Shown one piece after another: positions 1 through 8,886 of a stretch of DNA of 38,069 bases. Where the stretch lies: contig CALXZK010000015.1 of assembly GCA_944393225.1 (NCBI GenBank), positions 1-38,069 of the forward strand, read 5' to 3'. The stretch is from an uncultured Alphaproteobacteria bacterium. Its GTDB lineage: Bacteria; Pseudomonadota; Alphaproteobacteria; RF32; CAG-239. Position 1 is the first letter of the stretch. Each line of letters opens with the position of its first letter. Under the pieces are notes generated by a model. It was not told the DNA's origin and made no database searches. It saw nothing but the letters and a program-made list of their open reading frames with translations. The position numbers and the translations under genes are program-made.

Positions 1-1400
1 AAATGAGAATTTTTGGCTTGGGTGGAAATGCGCGGAGCTTCGTGCACATTCAAGATGAAGCCGACGCCGTGTCCGGTACCGTGTTTGAAGTCCATATTTT
101 CTTGCCATAATTCTTTGCGACAGATGGCATCTAGTGCCAAACCGGTTGTGCCTTTGGGAAAGATTGTGCTTGCCAAAGCAATGTGAGATTTCAAAACAAT
201 GGTATTGGCATCAACCACTTTTTGTTTGGGTATGCCTAGAGCAATGGTTCTTGTTATATCTGTTGTTCCGTTTTGATAATGTCCACCACTGTCTAACAGC
301 AATATGGAGTTTCTTTCCAATACTTTATTGGTGTTTTCGCTCGGGTGATAGTGAACAATGGCGCCATTACTTCCGGTTGCGGCAATGGTGTCAAAGCTCT
401 TGCAAATGAACTTATCATCTTCAGCACGATAGGCATCAACTTTTGCCACAATATCTAATTCGGTTTTACCTTTATAATTATTATCGAGCCAATAGAGAAA
501 CTTTATCATGGCAACGGCATCTTGTTTGTGTGCTTCAATGTAGCCTTGTAACTCTATCTCGTTTTTGTTGATTTGTTTGTTTCTGATAATATCGCCAATA
601 TCAACTAAATTCTTCTCGCCGAAAATCTCACAAATCATTTGCGGCATATTCTTTTTATCGACACCCAATTTGCTCTTTTTGACAGATTTTAAGCTCTTTT
701 CAAGTTGGTTCATCGGTAAAATATCGGCTTTATCGGTGTTATCGGCAAACAAAGTGACGGAACCGTCTTTTTTTACCAAAGCAAAGGCTCTTAAAATCGG
801 CGAATCGGGCAAAGCATCTGAGCGCAGGTTCATCAACCAAGAAACTTCGTTGGCAGAGGTGAGGAGGTAAGCATCGCAGCTGTTTTGTTTTATGGTTGGG
901 ATAATTTCACTGATTTTTTCTTCGGCGCGGATACCGGCATATTCTTCCGACAAAGCAAAGACATGGGCTTTTTTTGAGCTCAGCTTGTTTCCGAATAAGT
1001 TTTTTTCGTCGCAAATGAGTTTGGCTTTGGGGAACATCTCCGTAAATTTGGTAATTGTTCCGGCAGAGATTGTCCATGGGTTGTACATTAATGAAAACTT
1101 ACCATCGGTAAAATTATTTTGCAGCCATAAAAAAGGAAAATCAGCTGAAGAACAGATAATTTCCACTTCTTCGGGATTTGTTTCCATTTTGGATTGAAGC
1201 TCATATCGACCATCGGTAAAAAGATAAGTCTTATCTTGGCAGATGACTAAGGAGGCGGCAGAGCCGGAAAATCCGGTTAAAGAAAAAATTTCATTTTCTT
1301 CTTCTAAAATATCTTCTTCCAAAAACATATTGTTGCGCGGTAAAAAATAAGCATCAATTTTGTGTTTTTTTAAGTATGAGCGGATTTCCGGTAATGTCAT
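1..1400 (-). CDS. pepP: Xaa-Pro aminopeptidase (M24, aminopeptidase P), 3' end outside window
   Basis: This is a cytosolic metallo-aminopeptidase that would remove an N-terminal residue preceding proline. The frame is open from ATG 1400 to base 1, about 466 codons, and it leaves the window without a stop. The first 300 or so residues form the creatinase-like N-terminal region. The M24 pita-bread fold follows: LLLDSGG...TTDITRT (metal ligands Asp ~369 and Asp ~380) and HGTGHGVGFILNVHE (metal-binding His, ~440). The two glutamate ligands must lie beyond the edge. The ATG sits one base after the prmA stop, and its GGAG ribosome site lies inside the last prmA codons, so the two are one operon and probably translationally coupled. 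The family call is firm. Only the symbol is by analogy, since aminopeptidase P has several subtypes. Confidence 0.9.
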   Translation of the reverse strand, partial: MTLPEIRSYLKKHKIDAYFLPRNNMFLEEDILEEENEIFSLTGFSGSAASLVICQDKTYLFTDGRYELQSKMETNPEEVEIICSSADFPFLWLQNNFTDGKFSLMYNPWTISAGTITKFTEMFPKAKLICDEKNLFGNKLSSKKAHVFALSEEYAGIRAEEKISEIIPTIKQNSCDAYLLTSANEVSWLMNLRSDALPDSPILRAFALVKKDGSVTLFADNTDKADILPMNQLEKSLKSVKKSKLGVDKKNMPQMICEIFGEKNLVDIGDIIRNKQINKNEIELQGYIEAHKQDAVAMIKFLYWLDNNYKGKTELDIVAKVDAYRAEDDKFICKSFDTIAATGSNGAIVHYHPSENTNKVLERNSILLLDSGGHYQNGTTDITRTIALGIPKQKVVDANTIVLKSHIALASTIFPKGTTGLALDAICRKELWQENMDFKHGTGHGVGFILNVHEAPRISTQAKNSH

Positions 1401-1401
1401 A

Positions 1402-2298
1402 TTATTTCTCCATTATGGCAGCACGCCAGTTTTCAAATTCAAACATTTTAACAAGCTTCAAGCCTTGTTTTTCGTGAGCGCCGATAACCCAATCGACCTG
1501 CTCGTCAACAAAGCCGGACAAGACGCAATAGCCGCCTTTTTTCAAGCTTTGATATAAATCGGGTGCCATTTCAATCAAGGGGCGGGCTAAGATGTTTGAG
1601 AAAATGATATCATAAGGGGCATTGTTTTTAATCAGCTCTGAATGATAGCCATCACTGACTTCTACCTCTAATTGGTTTTGCAAATTGTTATCAAGGGCGT
1701 TTTGTCTTGTGACCCAAACGGCTTCTTCATCAATATCCACGGCGATGATTTTGCAATCTTGCCATAATTTGGCAGCGGCTAAAGACAGAATGCCTGAACC
1801 TGTGCCGATATCTAAAATCTTTTTATGTTCGGCATTTTGTTTGTTGAGCCAGCTGATGGCTCTTAAGCAACTTTGTGTGGTTGGGTGGCTGGAGCCGAAA
1901 GCCGTGGCGGCATAAATTTTCAAAGCAAGTTTATCGGTTTTTGGGGCTTGTTTTTCGTGAATGCCATAGATTAAAAAGTCTTCCACTTCAACCGGAGGAA
2001 ACTCAATTACATAATCTTTGAGCCAGTTTTGACTTTCTAAATATTCTTTTTCATAGGGCGGAAGAGTGATGCCTCGATGTTTGGCTGTGTTTAGAAAATC
2101 AGCTTCATCAAAGTGGTTGTTTTGGTAAGCCACATATTGCTCAGTGCCGTCATCATTGTAGTTGCAACTGACAACGGTGAAATATTCTTCTAAAAACTCG
2201 GTAAAAATTTCATCATATTCTTCTTTTTTAGCAAAAGTAATTTGCCAGCAGGCACCTGATTTTTGGCTTTGCCAATTGTTTTTTTTATTATCCATCAT
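1402..2298 (-). CDS. prmA: Ribosomal protein L11 methyltransferase PrmA
   Basis: The enzyme transfers methyl groups from S-adenosylmethionine to ribosomal protein L11. The family landmark AFGSSHPTT (~residues 133-141) is followed by the SAM-binding glycine loop ILDIGTGSGILSLAAA (~161-176), IIAVDIDEEAV and the NILARPL motif near the catalytic pocket. At ~298 residues it is full length. A longer TTG-started frame exists from 2307, but the GGGGA immediately before ATG 2298/2295 makes an ATG start more likely. It is the first gene of a leftward operon with the aminopeptidase gene. Its start faces the divergent gene at 2386 across an 87-bp AT-rich gap that should hold both promoters. Confidence 0.93.
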   Translation of the reverse strand: MMDNKKNNWQSQKSGACWQITFAKKEEYDEIFTEFLEEYFTVVSCNYNDDGTEQYVAYQNNHFDEADFLNTAKHRGITLPPYEKEYLESQNWLKDYVIEFPPVEVEDFLIYGIHEKQAPKTDKLALKIYAATAFGSSHPTTQSCLRAISWLNKQNAEHKKILDIGTGSGILSLAAAKLWQDCKIIAVDIDEEAVWVTRQNALDNNLQNQLEVEVSDGYHSELIKNNAPYDIIFSNILARPLIEMAPDLYQSLKKGGYCVLSGFVDEQVDWVIGAHEKQGLKLVKMFEFENWRAAIMEK

Positions 2299-2385
2299 TT
2301 TCCCCAAATTAAGAATCAGTTATTTACTTCAACTAAATTATATTATATTAATTAGGAAAACATTAAAATTTTTAAGAGAAAACCG

Positions 2386-3153
2386 ATGAAAAAAGCTTTT
2401 GTTTTATGCACTCTTTTGTGCCTAAATGCTTGTGTTTATGCTGGAGAAATTGATGTCTGGTCAGGAAGAAGGACATGGTTTGACAACTTTAATTCTTATA
2501 GTATTGATTATAAGAACAATGTTAGAAACTTGGTAAAAACAGAAAACGTTAATGAAAAAAGTTTTAAATATAATGAATTGAGAACAGCATTTAAGGGCTA
2601 TTCCGTTTTAAGTGATAAGACCTTTGCTCGCAGTTATTATGTAACCGAAAAAATTAGAGCCGTTGGCGATGTCGTGTTGAGTAATGTTTCAGCACCATAT
2701 GCTTATAAAAACAATGAAACGTTAGAAATATTAGGTTACGTGACCATAGATGGGGTTGAATATAGTTTGATTCCGACACATTTGGAAGATTTTGTGGTTT
2801 TAGCTGACAGCAAAACCGGTAAAATTTATGAACATACCGGTATGATTAATAAAAACAAGAGATTGGTTTTGCTTAGACAAGAATTTGTTGTCAATAACAA
2901 AAATTTCCGTTTTGAACCGGTATTTATTACCAAAACAGAACAATCTAAACCCACAAAAGGTTTTGACATCAAATATGATGGTATTCGTATGGAAAGAATG
3001 TGGTTTGTTTATTATGACTATGCCGATGCCACAACCGGAGATTTTAAAGAATATAGTTTTCCGGCAAAACCGGGGTTGATTAATATTCGCGGTGTTAAAA
3101 TCAGAATATTGTCTGTGGATGATCAACGTATTGACTATATGGTTATTGAATAA
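2386..3153 (+). CDS. Hypothetical exported protein
   Basis: I do not recognise the family. The 255-residue product begins with a clear signal peptide: Lys-Lys, then a hydrophobic stretch (AFVLCTLLCLNACVYA) ending at VYA|GE, a good signal peptidase I site. LNAC could be read as a weak lipobox, but Asn at -2 is unusual, so a soluble periplasmic protein is more likely. The mature part is basic and rich in Tyr, Phe and Asn, with short beta-like segments and no transmembrane helix. It stands alone, with a strong terminator directly downstream. No recognisable Shine-Dalgarno precedes the ATG (upstream AAGAGAAAACCG is weak). Confidence 0.75.
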   Translation: MKKAFVLCTLLCLNACVYAGEIDVWSGRRTWFDNFNSYSIDYKNNVRNLVKTENVNEKSFKYNELRTAFKGYSVLSDKTFARSYYVTEKIRAVGDVVLSNVSAPYAYKNNETLEILGYVTIDGVEYSLIPTHLEDFVVLADSKTGKIYEHTGMINKNKRLVLLRQEFVVNNKNFRFEPVFITKTEQSKPTKGFDIKYDGIRMERMWFVYYDYADATTGDFKEYSFPAKPGLINIRGVKIRILSVDDQRIDYMVIE

Positions 3154-3157
3154 AAAC

Positions 3158-3188
3158 AAGGCGGTGTTGATTAAAATGCCGCCTTTTT
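3158..3188 (+). terminator. Rho-independent terminator after the exported protein gene
   Basis: Stem AAGGCGG / CCGCCTT with a 14-nt loop, followed by five T. It lies a few bases after the stop codon. Confidence 0.85.
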
Positions 3189-3218
3189 CATATCTTGTCG
3201 CAAGTGTTTAAAAAAATC

Positions 3219-3247
3219 TTGCGAAAACTTATTGTTTGATGTATAAA
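3219..3247 (+). promoter_or_regulatory. Probable sigma70 promoter of yebC
   Basis: TTGCGA, a 17-bp spacer, then TATAAA, placed 59 bp before the yebC ATG and just after a terminator, so yebC should have its own promoter. Confidence 0.6.
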
Positions 3248-3305
3248 CACACCGAGTTTTGAATTTTTTTAGGGCAAAAGCCCTTGTTTAGAAGGAGTTA
3301 TAAAG

Positions 3306-4061
3306 ATGTCTGGACACTCCCAGTTTAAGAATATTATGTACCGTAAAGGTGCTCAAGATGCCAAAAAAGCAAAAGTTTTTGCAAAATTGGCAAGAGATAT
3401 TACTATTGCTGCTAAAAGCGGTTTGCCTGAACCTGACAAAAACCCTCGTTTGCGTTTGGCTATTCAAGCTGCTCGTGCCGAAAGTATGCCGAAAGACAAT
3501 ATTGAACGTGCTATTGCTAAAGCCAGCCAAACTGCCGGCGGTGCCGATTATGTAAGTGCTCGTTATGAAGGTTTTGGTCCGGGTAAAGTTGCCGTTATCG
3601 TTGAAGCAATGACCGATAACAAAAACAGAACTGCCGGAAACATTCGTACCATTTTTGGTAAACGCGGCGGTGCTATGGGCGAAACCGGTTCTGTTACTTT
3701 TAACTTTGAACGTATTGGTTTTATTCAATATCCCGTATCTGTTGCCGAAGCTGACAAAATGTTTGAAGCTGCTTTGGAAGCCGGTGCCAATGACGTTGTG
3801 AGTGACGAAGAACATCACGAAATTGAAACTTTGCCTGATGATTTGTCTGCCGTTACCGAAACTTTGGAAGGTCAATTCGGTACACCGTCAGCTTCTCGTT
3901 TGGATTGGAAAGCTAACGTTAAAACCGATATTAACGATTTGGAAACAGCTCAAAAGTTCTTAGACTTTGTTGATGCTTTGGAAGACGATGATGATGTTCA
4001 AAAAGTTTATCACAATGCAGAGTTCTCTGAAGAAGTTTTGAAAGCTTTGGAAGCTGAATAA
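3306..4061 (+). CDS. yebC: YebC/PmpR family DNA-binding or translation regulator
   Basis: The family opening SGHSQFKNIMYRKGAQD is present (usually GHSKWxNIxxRK), followed by KDNIERAIAKA and YEGFGPGKVAVIVE, which are diagnostic for YebC/TACO1 proteins. At 251 residues it matches the usual 240-250. Family members are described as transcription regulators and, more recently, as factors that ease ribosome stalling at proline runs; the sequence alone does not choose between these roles. A strong ribosome site (GAAGGAG, 8 nt before ATG) supports the start. The gene stands upstream of ruvC, an order common in proteobacteria, but a terminator separates the two, so they are probably separate transcripts. 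Confidence 0.95.
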   Translation: MSGHSQFKNIMYRKGAQDAKKAKVFAKLARDITIAAKSGLPEPDKNPRLRLAIQAARAESMPKDNIERAIAKASQTAGGADYVSARYEGFGPGKVAVIVEAMTDNKNRTAGNIRTIFGKRGGAMGETGSVTFNFERIGFIQYPVSVAEADKMFEAALEAGANDVVSDEEHHEIETLPDDLSAVTETLEGQFGTPSASRLDWKANVKTDINDLETAQKFLDFVDALEDDDDVQKVYHNAEFSEEVLKALEAE

Positions 4062-4079
4062 TTTTTGAATGATGATTAA

Positions 4080-4113
4080 ATAAGGCGGAGCTTAAAGGTT
4101 CCGCTTTATTTTT
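4080..4113 (+). terminator. Rho-independent terminator after yebC
   Basis: Stem GCGGAGC / GTTCCGC (one G-T pair), extended by A-T pairs on both sides, then a T-rich tail. Confidence 0.8.
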
Positions 4114-4127
4114 AAGAAAGGGGCGAA

Positions 4128-4616
4128 ATGCGAATCTTAGGTTTGGACCCGAGTTTGTCCTCGACGGGATGGGGGGTGATTGAAGTGGAGAATAATCATC
4201 TGCGCTATATTGCTGATGGCTTTATAAAAACAGATCCAAAGTCTCCGTTGCCGGAAAGATTGACCGTTATTCATAACACTTTGAAAAAAGTGATTGAAAC
4301 TTATCAGCCGCAAGAAGCCGCTATTGAGCAAGTTTTTTTGAATGAAAACCCAACATCTACCATCAAGCTTGGCATGGCGCGAGGAGTGGTGATTATGGCG
4401 CCGGCTTTGTTTGGTATTCCGGTTTGTGAATATGAGCCGACAAAAGTTAAAAAAGCGCTTGTTGGGGTAGGACGTGCCGAAAAAAGTCAGGTCGAAACCA
4501 TGGTAAAAGTATTATTGCCGGGGTGTAAGCCTAAGAATAATGACTCTTCCGATGCTTTGGCCATGGCCATAACGCATTATAATTATCGAAATGCTCGTGC
4601 TTTGGGGATGAAGTAA
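4128..4616 (+). CDS. ruvC: Holliday junction resolvase RuvC
   Basis: RuvC is the dimeric endonuclease that cuts Holliday junctions processed by RuvAB. The RNase H-like fold begins MRILGLDPSLSSTGWGVIE, with catalytic Asp7. The second acidic residue is in AAIEQVF (~67), and the C-terminal DSSDALAMAI supplies the last aspartates. At 162 residues it is about the normal length. A ribosome site (GAAAGGGG) precedes the ATG. The HD-domain gene starts one base after its stop, so those two are co-transcribed. ruvA and ruvB follow 2 kb downstream with other genes between, so here the ruv set is split. Confidence 0.96.
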   Translation: MRILGLDPSLSSTGWGVIEVENNHLRYIADGFIKTDPKSPLPERLTVIHNTLKKVIETYQPQEAAIEQVFLNENPTSTIKLGMARGVVIMAPALFGIPVCEYEPTKVKKALVGVGRAEKSQVETMVKVLLPGCKPKNNDSSDALAMAITHYNYRNARALGMK

Positions 4617-4617
4617 A

Positions 4618-5322
4618 ATGATAAAAGAAAATGTGTTATCCGATGTGCGTCAACTTTTGAACGGTGATAAAAGTGGGCACGGTGCAGACCATGTGGAACG
4701 GGTTTATGCTTTGGCTATGAAATTATCCGAGGGTGAAAACGCAAACCAAGAGATTGTTGCTTTGGCTGCTTTGTTGCATGATGTTGATGACTACAAGCTC
4801 TTTGGTGAAGAACATGCCAAAAACTTAACCAATGCCAAGAGAATTATGCAACAAAACGGGGTGGATGCCCAAACATCTGCGCAAGTATGCGATATAATTG
4901 CCAATATGGGATATAGCAAATGTTTGCAGGGTATCCGTCCGACAACAAAAGAAGGTGCGATTGTTTCCGATGCCGATATGTTGGAAGCAATCGGCGCAGT
5001 GGGAACCGTGCGCTGTTTAGCTTATGCTCTTGCTAAATGCCATTCGGGAACCGACCAGATTTTTGATAGAAATATTTGGCCGGAAGTTAATCTTTCGGCA
5101 GAAGAGTATAAAAAGTTTAATCGAAAGTCAGATAACTTTATTAATCATTTTTTTGAAAAAATGCTCAAAATTAAAGATTTGATGTTAACCGATGCCGGCA
5201 AAAAAGAAGCTCAAATTCGTCATCAATTTATGCTCGATTTTCTTTATGAGTTTTTTAGAGAAAACGATTGTCCGGAATGGGGCGAATATCTAAAAAATTA
5301 TGAAATGAAGAAGACTGCTTAA
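4618..5322 (+). CDS. HD-domain phosphohydrolase
   Basis: The 234-residue product has a metal-dependent HD domain: HGADHVERV (His21, His25), AALLHDVDD (His54-Asp55) and a later SDADMLEAIG aspartate complete the usual H...HD...D set. The layout resembles the YedJ-type predicted hydrolases; the substrate cannot be told from sequence, though nucleotides or phosphoesters are usual for HD enzymes. It starts one base after the ruvC stop, with no separate ribosome site visible, so expression is probably coupled to ruvC. I see no signal peptide, so it should be cytosolic. Confidence 0.85.
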   Translation: MIKENVLSDVRQLLNGDKSGHGADHVERVYALAMKLSEGENANQEIVALAALLHDVDDYKLFGEEHAKNLTNAKRIMQQNGVDAQTSAQVCDIIANMGYSKCLQGIRPTTKEGAIVSDADMLEAIGAVGTVRCLAYALAKCHSGTDQIFDRNIWPEVNLSAEEYKKFNRKSDNFINHFFEKMLKIKDLMLTDAGKKEAQIRHQFMLDFLYEFFRENDCPEWGEYLKNYEMKKTA

Positions 5323-5327
5323 AAAAC

Positions 5328-5356
5328 TTGCGGTTTTTAACATAGTTTGTTATATA
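5328..5356 (+). promoter_or_regulatory. Probable promoter for the gene at 5399
   Basis: TTGCGG, 17-bp spacer, TATATA. The box ATTATTAACC (5373-5382) follows 16 bp after the -10 and lies exactly 16 nt before ATG 5399, the same layout as at three other genes in the window. Confidence 0.55.
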
Positions 5357-5357
5357 A

Positions 5358-5394
5358 GGGTTAATAAAATTTATTATTAACCCTATTTTTTTTA
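5358..5394 (+). terminator. Perfect stem-loop with T tract after the HD gene (may also be a leader structure)
   Basis: GGGTTAATAA / TTATTAACCC is a perfect 10-bp stem with a 6-nt loop, followed by TATTTTTTTT. It looks like the terminator of ruvC-HD, but it also lies just after a promoter and contains the shared leader box, so it may act as an attenuator in the 5' end of the next transcript. Confidence 0.6.
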
Positions 5395-5398
5395 GATT

Positions 5399-5557
5399 AT
5401 GGAAAAGGTGAATCTAGAACAAGTGTTTGACACACTTAATGAACAACGAAAAAAGCTAAGTCGTTGTTTGGGAAAAGAAAATAATACATATCAACAAATT
5501 TTATCAAAAGTGAGACATTTTCTTTTTGGCAAAAATGGAAAATGTTATCTTATCTAA
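5399..5557 (+). CDS. Short frame, probable original N-terminus of the next gene
   Basis: Fifty-two codons starting MEKVNLEQVFDTLNEQRKK, mostly charged and helical, ending in GKNGKCYLI. The start has the shared leader layout (box ATTATTAACC, 16 nt, ATGGA), which argues that it is a real start. The frame ends 16 bases inside the following large frame. One extra A in the run at 5531-5535 would join the two into a single ~385-residue protein. I therefore read it as the 5' part of a frameshifted gene, or a leader cistron coupled to the next one. Confidence 0.55.
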   Translation: MEKVNLEQVFDTLNEQRKKLSRCLGKENNTYQQILSKVRHFLFGKNGKCYLI

Positions 5558-6555
5558 AACCTATGCAAGAGTTGTTGTCGCCCAATGAATATAAAAAATT
5601 GTGGTCATTACCGAAAATGCGAAGTTTGGCCAAAATTATGCAAAATATTTTGTTTGAGATGAAACATGATCTGCTTGTTCCTTTAGATGCGGATTGTTAT
5701 TATATCAAAGAAGCGGATTTTGAAGACTATGCTATGTATGGGAAAAAGGTAAAGTTAGATTTTGTATTATTACCTTATGGGCAAGAGGTTCAAGTTTATG
5801 AATTTGTGGTTTCCGGTGTTTTCTTAAAAAGCTTATGTCAGCCAAATGCAGAAGACAAAGCATTTCTCCATTCTGTTGATGTAGAGTTTATTGCCGGATT
5901 TTGCAGAAATAAATGTTTTGTAGTGAGGATTGTTCCTGATATTTATTCAAATGCTGAAATTAACAAAGAACTAAAAAAACGCAGTAATTACGGTTTGGTC
6001 TTTTCAGCCGTACAACAGCAGCATTTTCAATTTATGCAAGCACGAATGTTGGAACTGCGCAAAAGGTTGACACTTTGGATGGAATATCTGCACAAAACTT
6101 TGCTCCCCGGACAGCTCGGTCAGATTGGTTTGATTGATATGATTGAATATTATCCGGAAATAAAAATGATACAGTGGCGCGATATTTTTAGGTTGTTACT
6201 CGAAAACAAACATGTTTTTTCCCAAAGTTTGTGGCGAAAATTGTCATCAATAGACTTTTATAAATATGTGTTTAGCGGTGCAAAAATGATATTGCAAAAG
6301 TTTTACGGAACAGCCGGATTGCCGAAAAATATATCTTATTTTTATTTTGTAGATGATACTAAAACGGCGGCAGTCAGAATCTTTTGGCGGCGTGGCTGGA
6401 TGGCTGAAATATTTGTGCAACATCCGGTTAGTTTGGAATTTCCTGTCCTGACCGATGATTTTGTTTATGTTATTAAAAATGTGAAAAATCTGAAACAAGA
6501 ACCTTTGTTGCAAGAAATGTTTGAAACTGATGATGTCCATTATATATGGTATTAG
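5542..6555 (+). CDS. Hypothetical protein, 337 residues; start probably displaced by a frameshift
   Basis: I recognise no family. The product is rich in aromatic residues (Tyr, Phe, Trp) and Met, has no signal peptide and no evident transmembrane segment, and reads as a globular cytosolic protein with a tract RMLELRKRLTLWMEYLHK likely to be helical. The ATG at 5542 has only a poor ribosome site (GGAAA directly before it). The promoter and leader signals point instead to ATG 5399, in another frame. A single-base loss in a short A run just upstream would explain this. A terminator follows the stop codon. Confidence 0.6.
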   Translation: MLSYLKPMQELLSPNEYKKLWSLPKMRSLAKIMQNILFEMKHDLLVPLDADCYYIKEADFEDYAMYGKKVKLDFVLLPYGQEVQVYEFVVSGVFLKSLCQPNAEDKAFLHSVDVEFIAGFCRNKCFVVRIVPDIYSNAEINKELKKRSNYGLVFSAVQQQHFQFMQARMLELRKRLTLWMEYLHKTLLPGQLGQIGLIDMIEYYPEIKMIQWRDIFRLLLENKHVFSQSLWRKLSSIDFYKYVFSGAKMILQKFYGTAGLPKNISYFYFVDDTKTAAVRIFWRRGWMAEIFVQHPVSLEFPVLTDDFVYVIKNVKNLKQEPLLQEMFETDDVHYIWY

Positions 6556-6564
6556 CAGTTGCAG

Positions 6565-6598
6565 AAAAGCTTCGTATTTTTATACGGAGCTTTTTTTG
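6565..6598 (+). terminator. Rho-independent terminator
   Basis: AAAAGCTTCGTAT / ATACGGAGCTTTT stem with one mismatch and a 4-nt loop, followed by a T7 tail, before ruvA. Confidence 0.85.
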
Positions 6599-6681
6599 TT
6601 TAGAGCCCAAAAAATTTGCTTGTAAGTCGGAGCAAATTTGTATAGCATAAGAACAATTTAGAAACAAAAGGCTTATGAAAT

Positions 6682-7350
6682 ATGATTGCAAAACTGCGCG
6701 GAATGGTCGATACCATCGGAGAAGATTATTTTATTATTGATGTGAACGGAGTTGGATATTTGGTTTATGCTTCGGCTAAAACCTTGGCTCGTTTGCATGT
6801 AGGCGAGGGAGCTTCCGTTTTGACGGAAACTGTGGTTAGAGAAGATAGTATTACATTGTTTGGTTTTGCCTCAGCCTTGGAAAAAGAATGGTTTATCACT
6901 TTGACCAAAGTGCAAGGTGTGGGGGCAAAAGTTTGCTTGAGTATTCTTTCTGCCTTAACGCCGTTGCAGTTGGCTCAAGCTATTTCGGCACAAGATAAAG
7001 CCTCATTTACAAGAGCTAACGGCGTCGGTCCAAAATTGGCGGCGCGTATTGTGACTGAACTCAAAGATAAAATCGTTACCATTCCGGTAGCGGCGACTTC
7101 AACTACTGCAGAAATGGAAAGGGAGCTTAATATGGATGCAGATCAAGAAGTTAATGCTTATGAAGATAGTTTGGTGGTTATGGAAAGCAACTCAGCTAAC
7201 AGCGAAGATGCTATTTCGGCTTTGGTTAATTTGGGGTACCAACGTATGGAGGCTTATCGCGCCGTTAATAAAGTTCAGGGCGAAAATCCAAATGCAGATG
7301 TTTCCGAACTTATTCGTTTGTCCTTAAAAGAATTTGCCAAGAAAGATTGA
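6682..7350 (+). CDS. ruvA: Holliday junction branch migration protein RuvA
   Basis: RuvA tetramers hold the Holliday junction and recruit RuvB. The N-terminal OB fold starts MIAKLRGMVD. The helix-hairpin-helix region includes VQGVGAKVCLSIL and GVGPKLAARIVTELKDK. The C-terminal part (ISALVNLGYQ..EAYRAV) is the flexible RuvB-contacting domain III. At 222 residues it is a little longer than the ~200 of enterobacteria, mainly in the acidic linker before domain III. ruvB starts six bases after its stop, so the two are co-transcribed. Confidence 0.96.
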   Translation: MIAKLRGMVDTIGEDYFIIDVNGVGYLVYASAKTLARLHVGEGASVLTETVVREDSITLFGFASALEKEWFITLTKVQGVGAKVCLSILSALTPLQLAQAISAQDKASFTRANGVGPKLAARIVTELKDKIVTIPVAATSTTAEMERELNMDADQEVNAYEDSLVVMESNSANSEDAISALVNLGYQRMEAYRAVNKVQGENPNADVSELIRLSLKEFAKKD

Positions 7351-7356
7351 TAACTG

Positions 7357-8430
7357 ATGATGAATGCTGAAAGATTGGTTTCTCCGCACGAAACTGAAGA
7401 AGAAAAAGAAAACGGAATGCCCATAAATTTGCGTCCGCAAAGTTTGGATGACTTTGTTGGACAACGCCAAGTTTGCGAAAATTTGAAGGTTTTCATTCAA
7501 GCAGCAAAGCAACGTGGCGATGCCTTGGACCATGTGTTGCTTTTTGGCCCTCCGGGACTTGGTAAAACTACTTTGGCTTCCATTGTTGCTAAAGAATTGG
7601 GCGTTAATTTTCGTGCCACATCAGCACCGATGATTTCAAAATCCGGTGATTTGGCTGCGATTTTAACAAACCTTGAAAAAAATGATGTTTTGTTTATTGA
7701 TGAAATTCATCGTCTTAATCCCGCCATTGAAGAAGTGCTTTACTCGGCGATGGAAGATTTTCAGCTCGATTTGATTATCGGCGAAGGTCCTTCTGCACGC
7801 TCGGTGCGCATTGATTTGCAACCGTTTACATTGGTTGGGGCAACTACACGTTCGGGGTTACTTTCAACTCCGTTGCGAGAGCGTTTCGGTATTCCGCTGC
7901 GTCTTGATTTTTATACGCCGGAAGAACTCAAACAAATTGTTATTCGCGGGGCTAATCTTTTAGGTATGCCGATTTCCGAATCGGGTGCAATTGAAATTGC
8001 CAAACGCTCAAGAGGTACACCGCGTGTTGCCGGTCGTTTGCTTCGTCGTGTGCGTGACTTTGGTGCGGTCTGCAATGCTGAAAGCGTTGATAACAAAATT
8101 GCCGATAACGCTTTACGCCGCTTGGACGTTGATAATTATGGTTTGGATGCTTTTGACAGACGTTATTTAAGTTGCATTTTGCAAAACTACGGTGGAGGCC
8201 CCGTGGGCGTGGATACCTTGGCGGCAGCTCTTTCTGAAGAACGTGATACCATAGAAGAAGTGATTGAGCCGTTTTTGCTCAAACTCGGATTTTTGCAAAG
8301 AACACCGCGCGGACGTGTGATTTCTGATTTGGGCTGCGAATATTTAGGTATGCCGCGAGTGAAAAAATATCGTCCGCAAGCCGAACAATTTGATTTGTTG
8401 CAAGCCATAGAAGCCGATAATAATGATTAA
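7357..8430 (+). CDS. ruvB: Holliday junction DNA helicase RuvB
   Basis: RuvB is the AAA+ hexameric motor of branch migration. It has Walker [12 protein letters not shown], Walker [13 protein letters not shown], sensor [19 protein letters not shown] and arginine-finger region, then the C-terminal winged helix with FLQRTPRGR. The length of 357 is normal. It begins with ATGATG after ruvA; the second codon could also serve as start. ybgC follows 12 bases downstream with a strong ribosome site, so ruvA-ruvB-ybgC-Nudix is one operon leading into the tol genes. Confidence 0.97.
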   Translation: MMNAERLVSPHETEEEKENGMPINLRPQSLDDFVGQRQVCENLKVFIQAAKQRGDALDHVLLFGPPGLGKTTLASIVAKELGVNFRATSAPMISKSGDLAAILTNLEKNDVLFIDEIHRLNPAIEEVLYSAMEDFQLDLIIGEGPSARSVRIDLQPFTLVGATTRSGLLSTPLRERFGIPLRLDFYTPEELKQIVIRGANLLGMPISESGAIEIAKRSRGTPRVAGRLLRRVRDFGAVCNAESVDNKIADNALRRLDVDNYGLDAFDRRYLSCILQNYGGGPVGVDTLAAALSEERDTIEEVIEPFLLKLGFLQRTPRGRVISDLGCEYLGMPRVKKYRPQAEQFDLLQAIEADNND

Positions 8431-8442
8431 GGAGAAAAAATA

Positions 8443-8886
8443 ATGGGTTATGAAGTTTTGGCACCTCAAGGACAATTTCACGGCAAAGTTTTTGCTTTTC
8501 CGGCTCGTGTTTATTATGAAGATACAGATGCCGGCGGTGTGGTTTATTATGCTAATTATCTGAGATATGCCGAAAGAGCCAGAACCGAATTTATTCGCGC
8601 TCTCGGAGTTGATCAACATGAGGCTTTGCAAGCTGAAGATAAATGCGGCTTCATGGTTAAAAGTTTAAATATTGAGTATTTTGCACCGGCAATTTTGGAC
8701 GATTTGCTTTCTGTTACTTGTGAAGTGATTAATTTGAGTGGAGCTCGTTTGGAGATGAAACAAGAAATTTATTGCCAAGATAAATTGCTTGTTTCTCTTA
8801 TTGTTCAATTGGCTCATGTTAGCTTTTCTCGCAAACGTCCGGTACGTATTCCGGAAGCTTTGGTCAACAAAATTGAGAGTTTGTAA
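8443..8886 (+). CDS. ybgC: Tol-Pal-associated acyl-CoA thioesterase YbgC
   Basis: A hot-dog fold thioesterase of 147 residues. The signature [20 protein letters not shown] includes the catalytic aspartate of YbgC/4-hydroxybenzoyl-CoA thioesterases, followed by [12 protein letters not shown]. It acts in the cytosol on acyl-CoA or acyl-ACP and is regularly linked to tol genes. The start has the ribosome site AAGGAG. Its stop overlaps the next start by one base (TAATG), so the Nudix gene is inserted between ybgC and tolQ and translationally coupled. Confidence 0.93.
   Translation: MGYEVLAPQGQFHGKVFAFPARVYYEDTDAGGVVYYANYLRYAERARTEFIRALGVDQHEALQAEDKCGFMVKSLNIEYFAPAILDDLLSVTCEVINLSGARLEMKQEIYCQDKLLVSLIVQLAHVSFSRKRPVRIPEALVNKIESL

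Noticed and set aside
3288..3875. 195-codon leftward frame opposite yebC
   Set aside because: Shadow of yebC, with low-complexity Ser/Thr/Phe composition.
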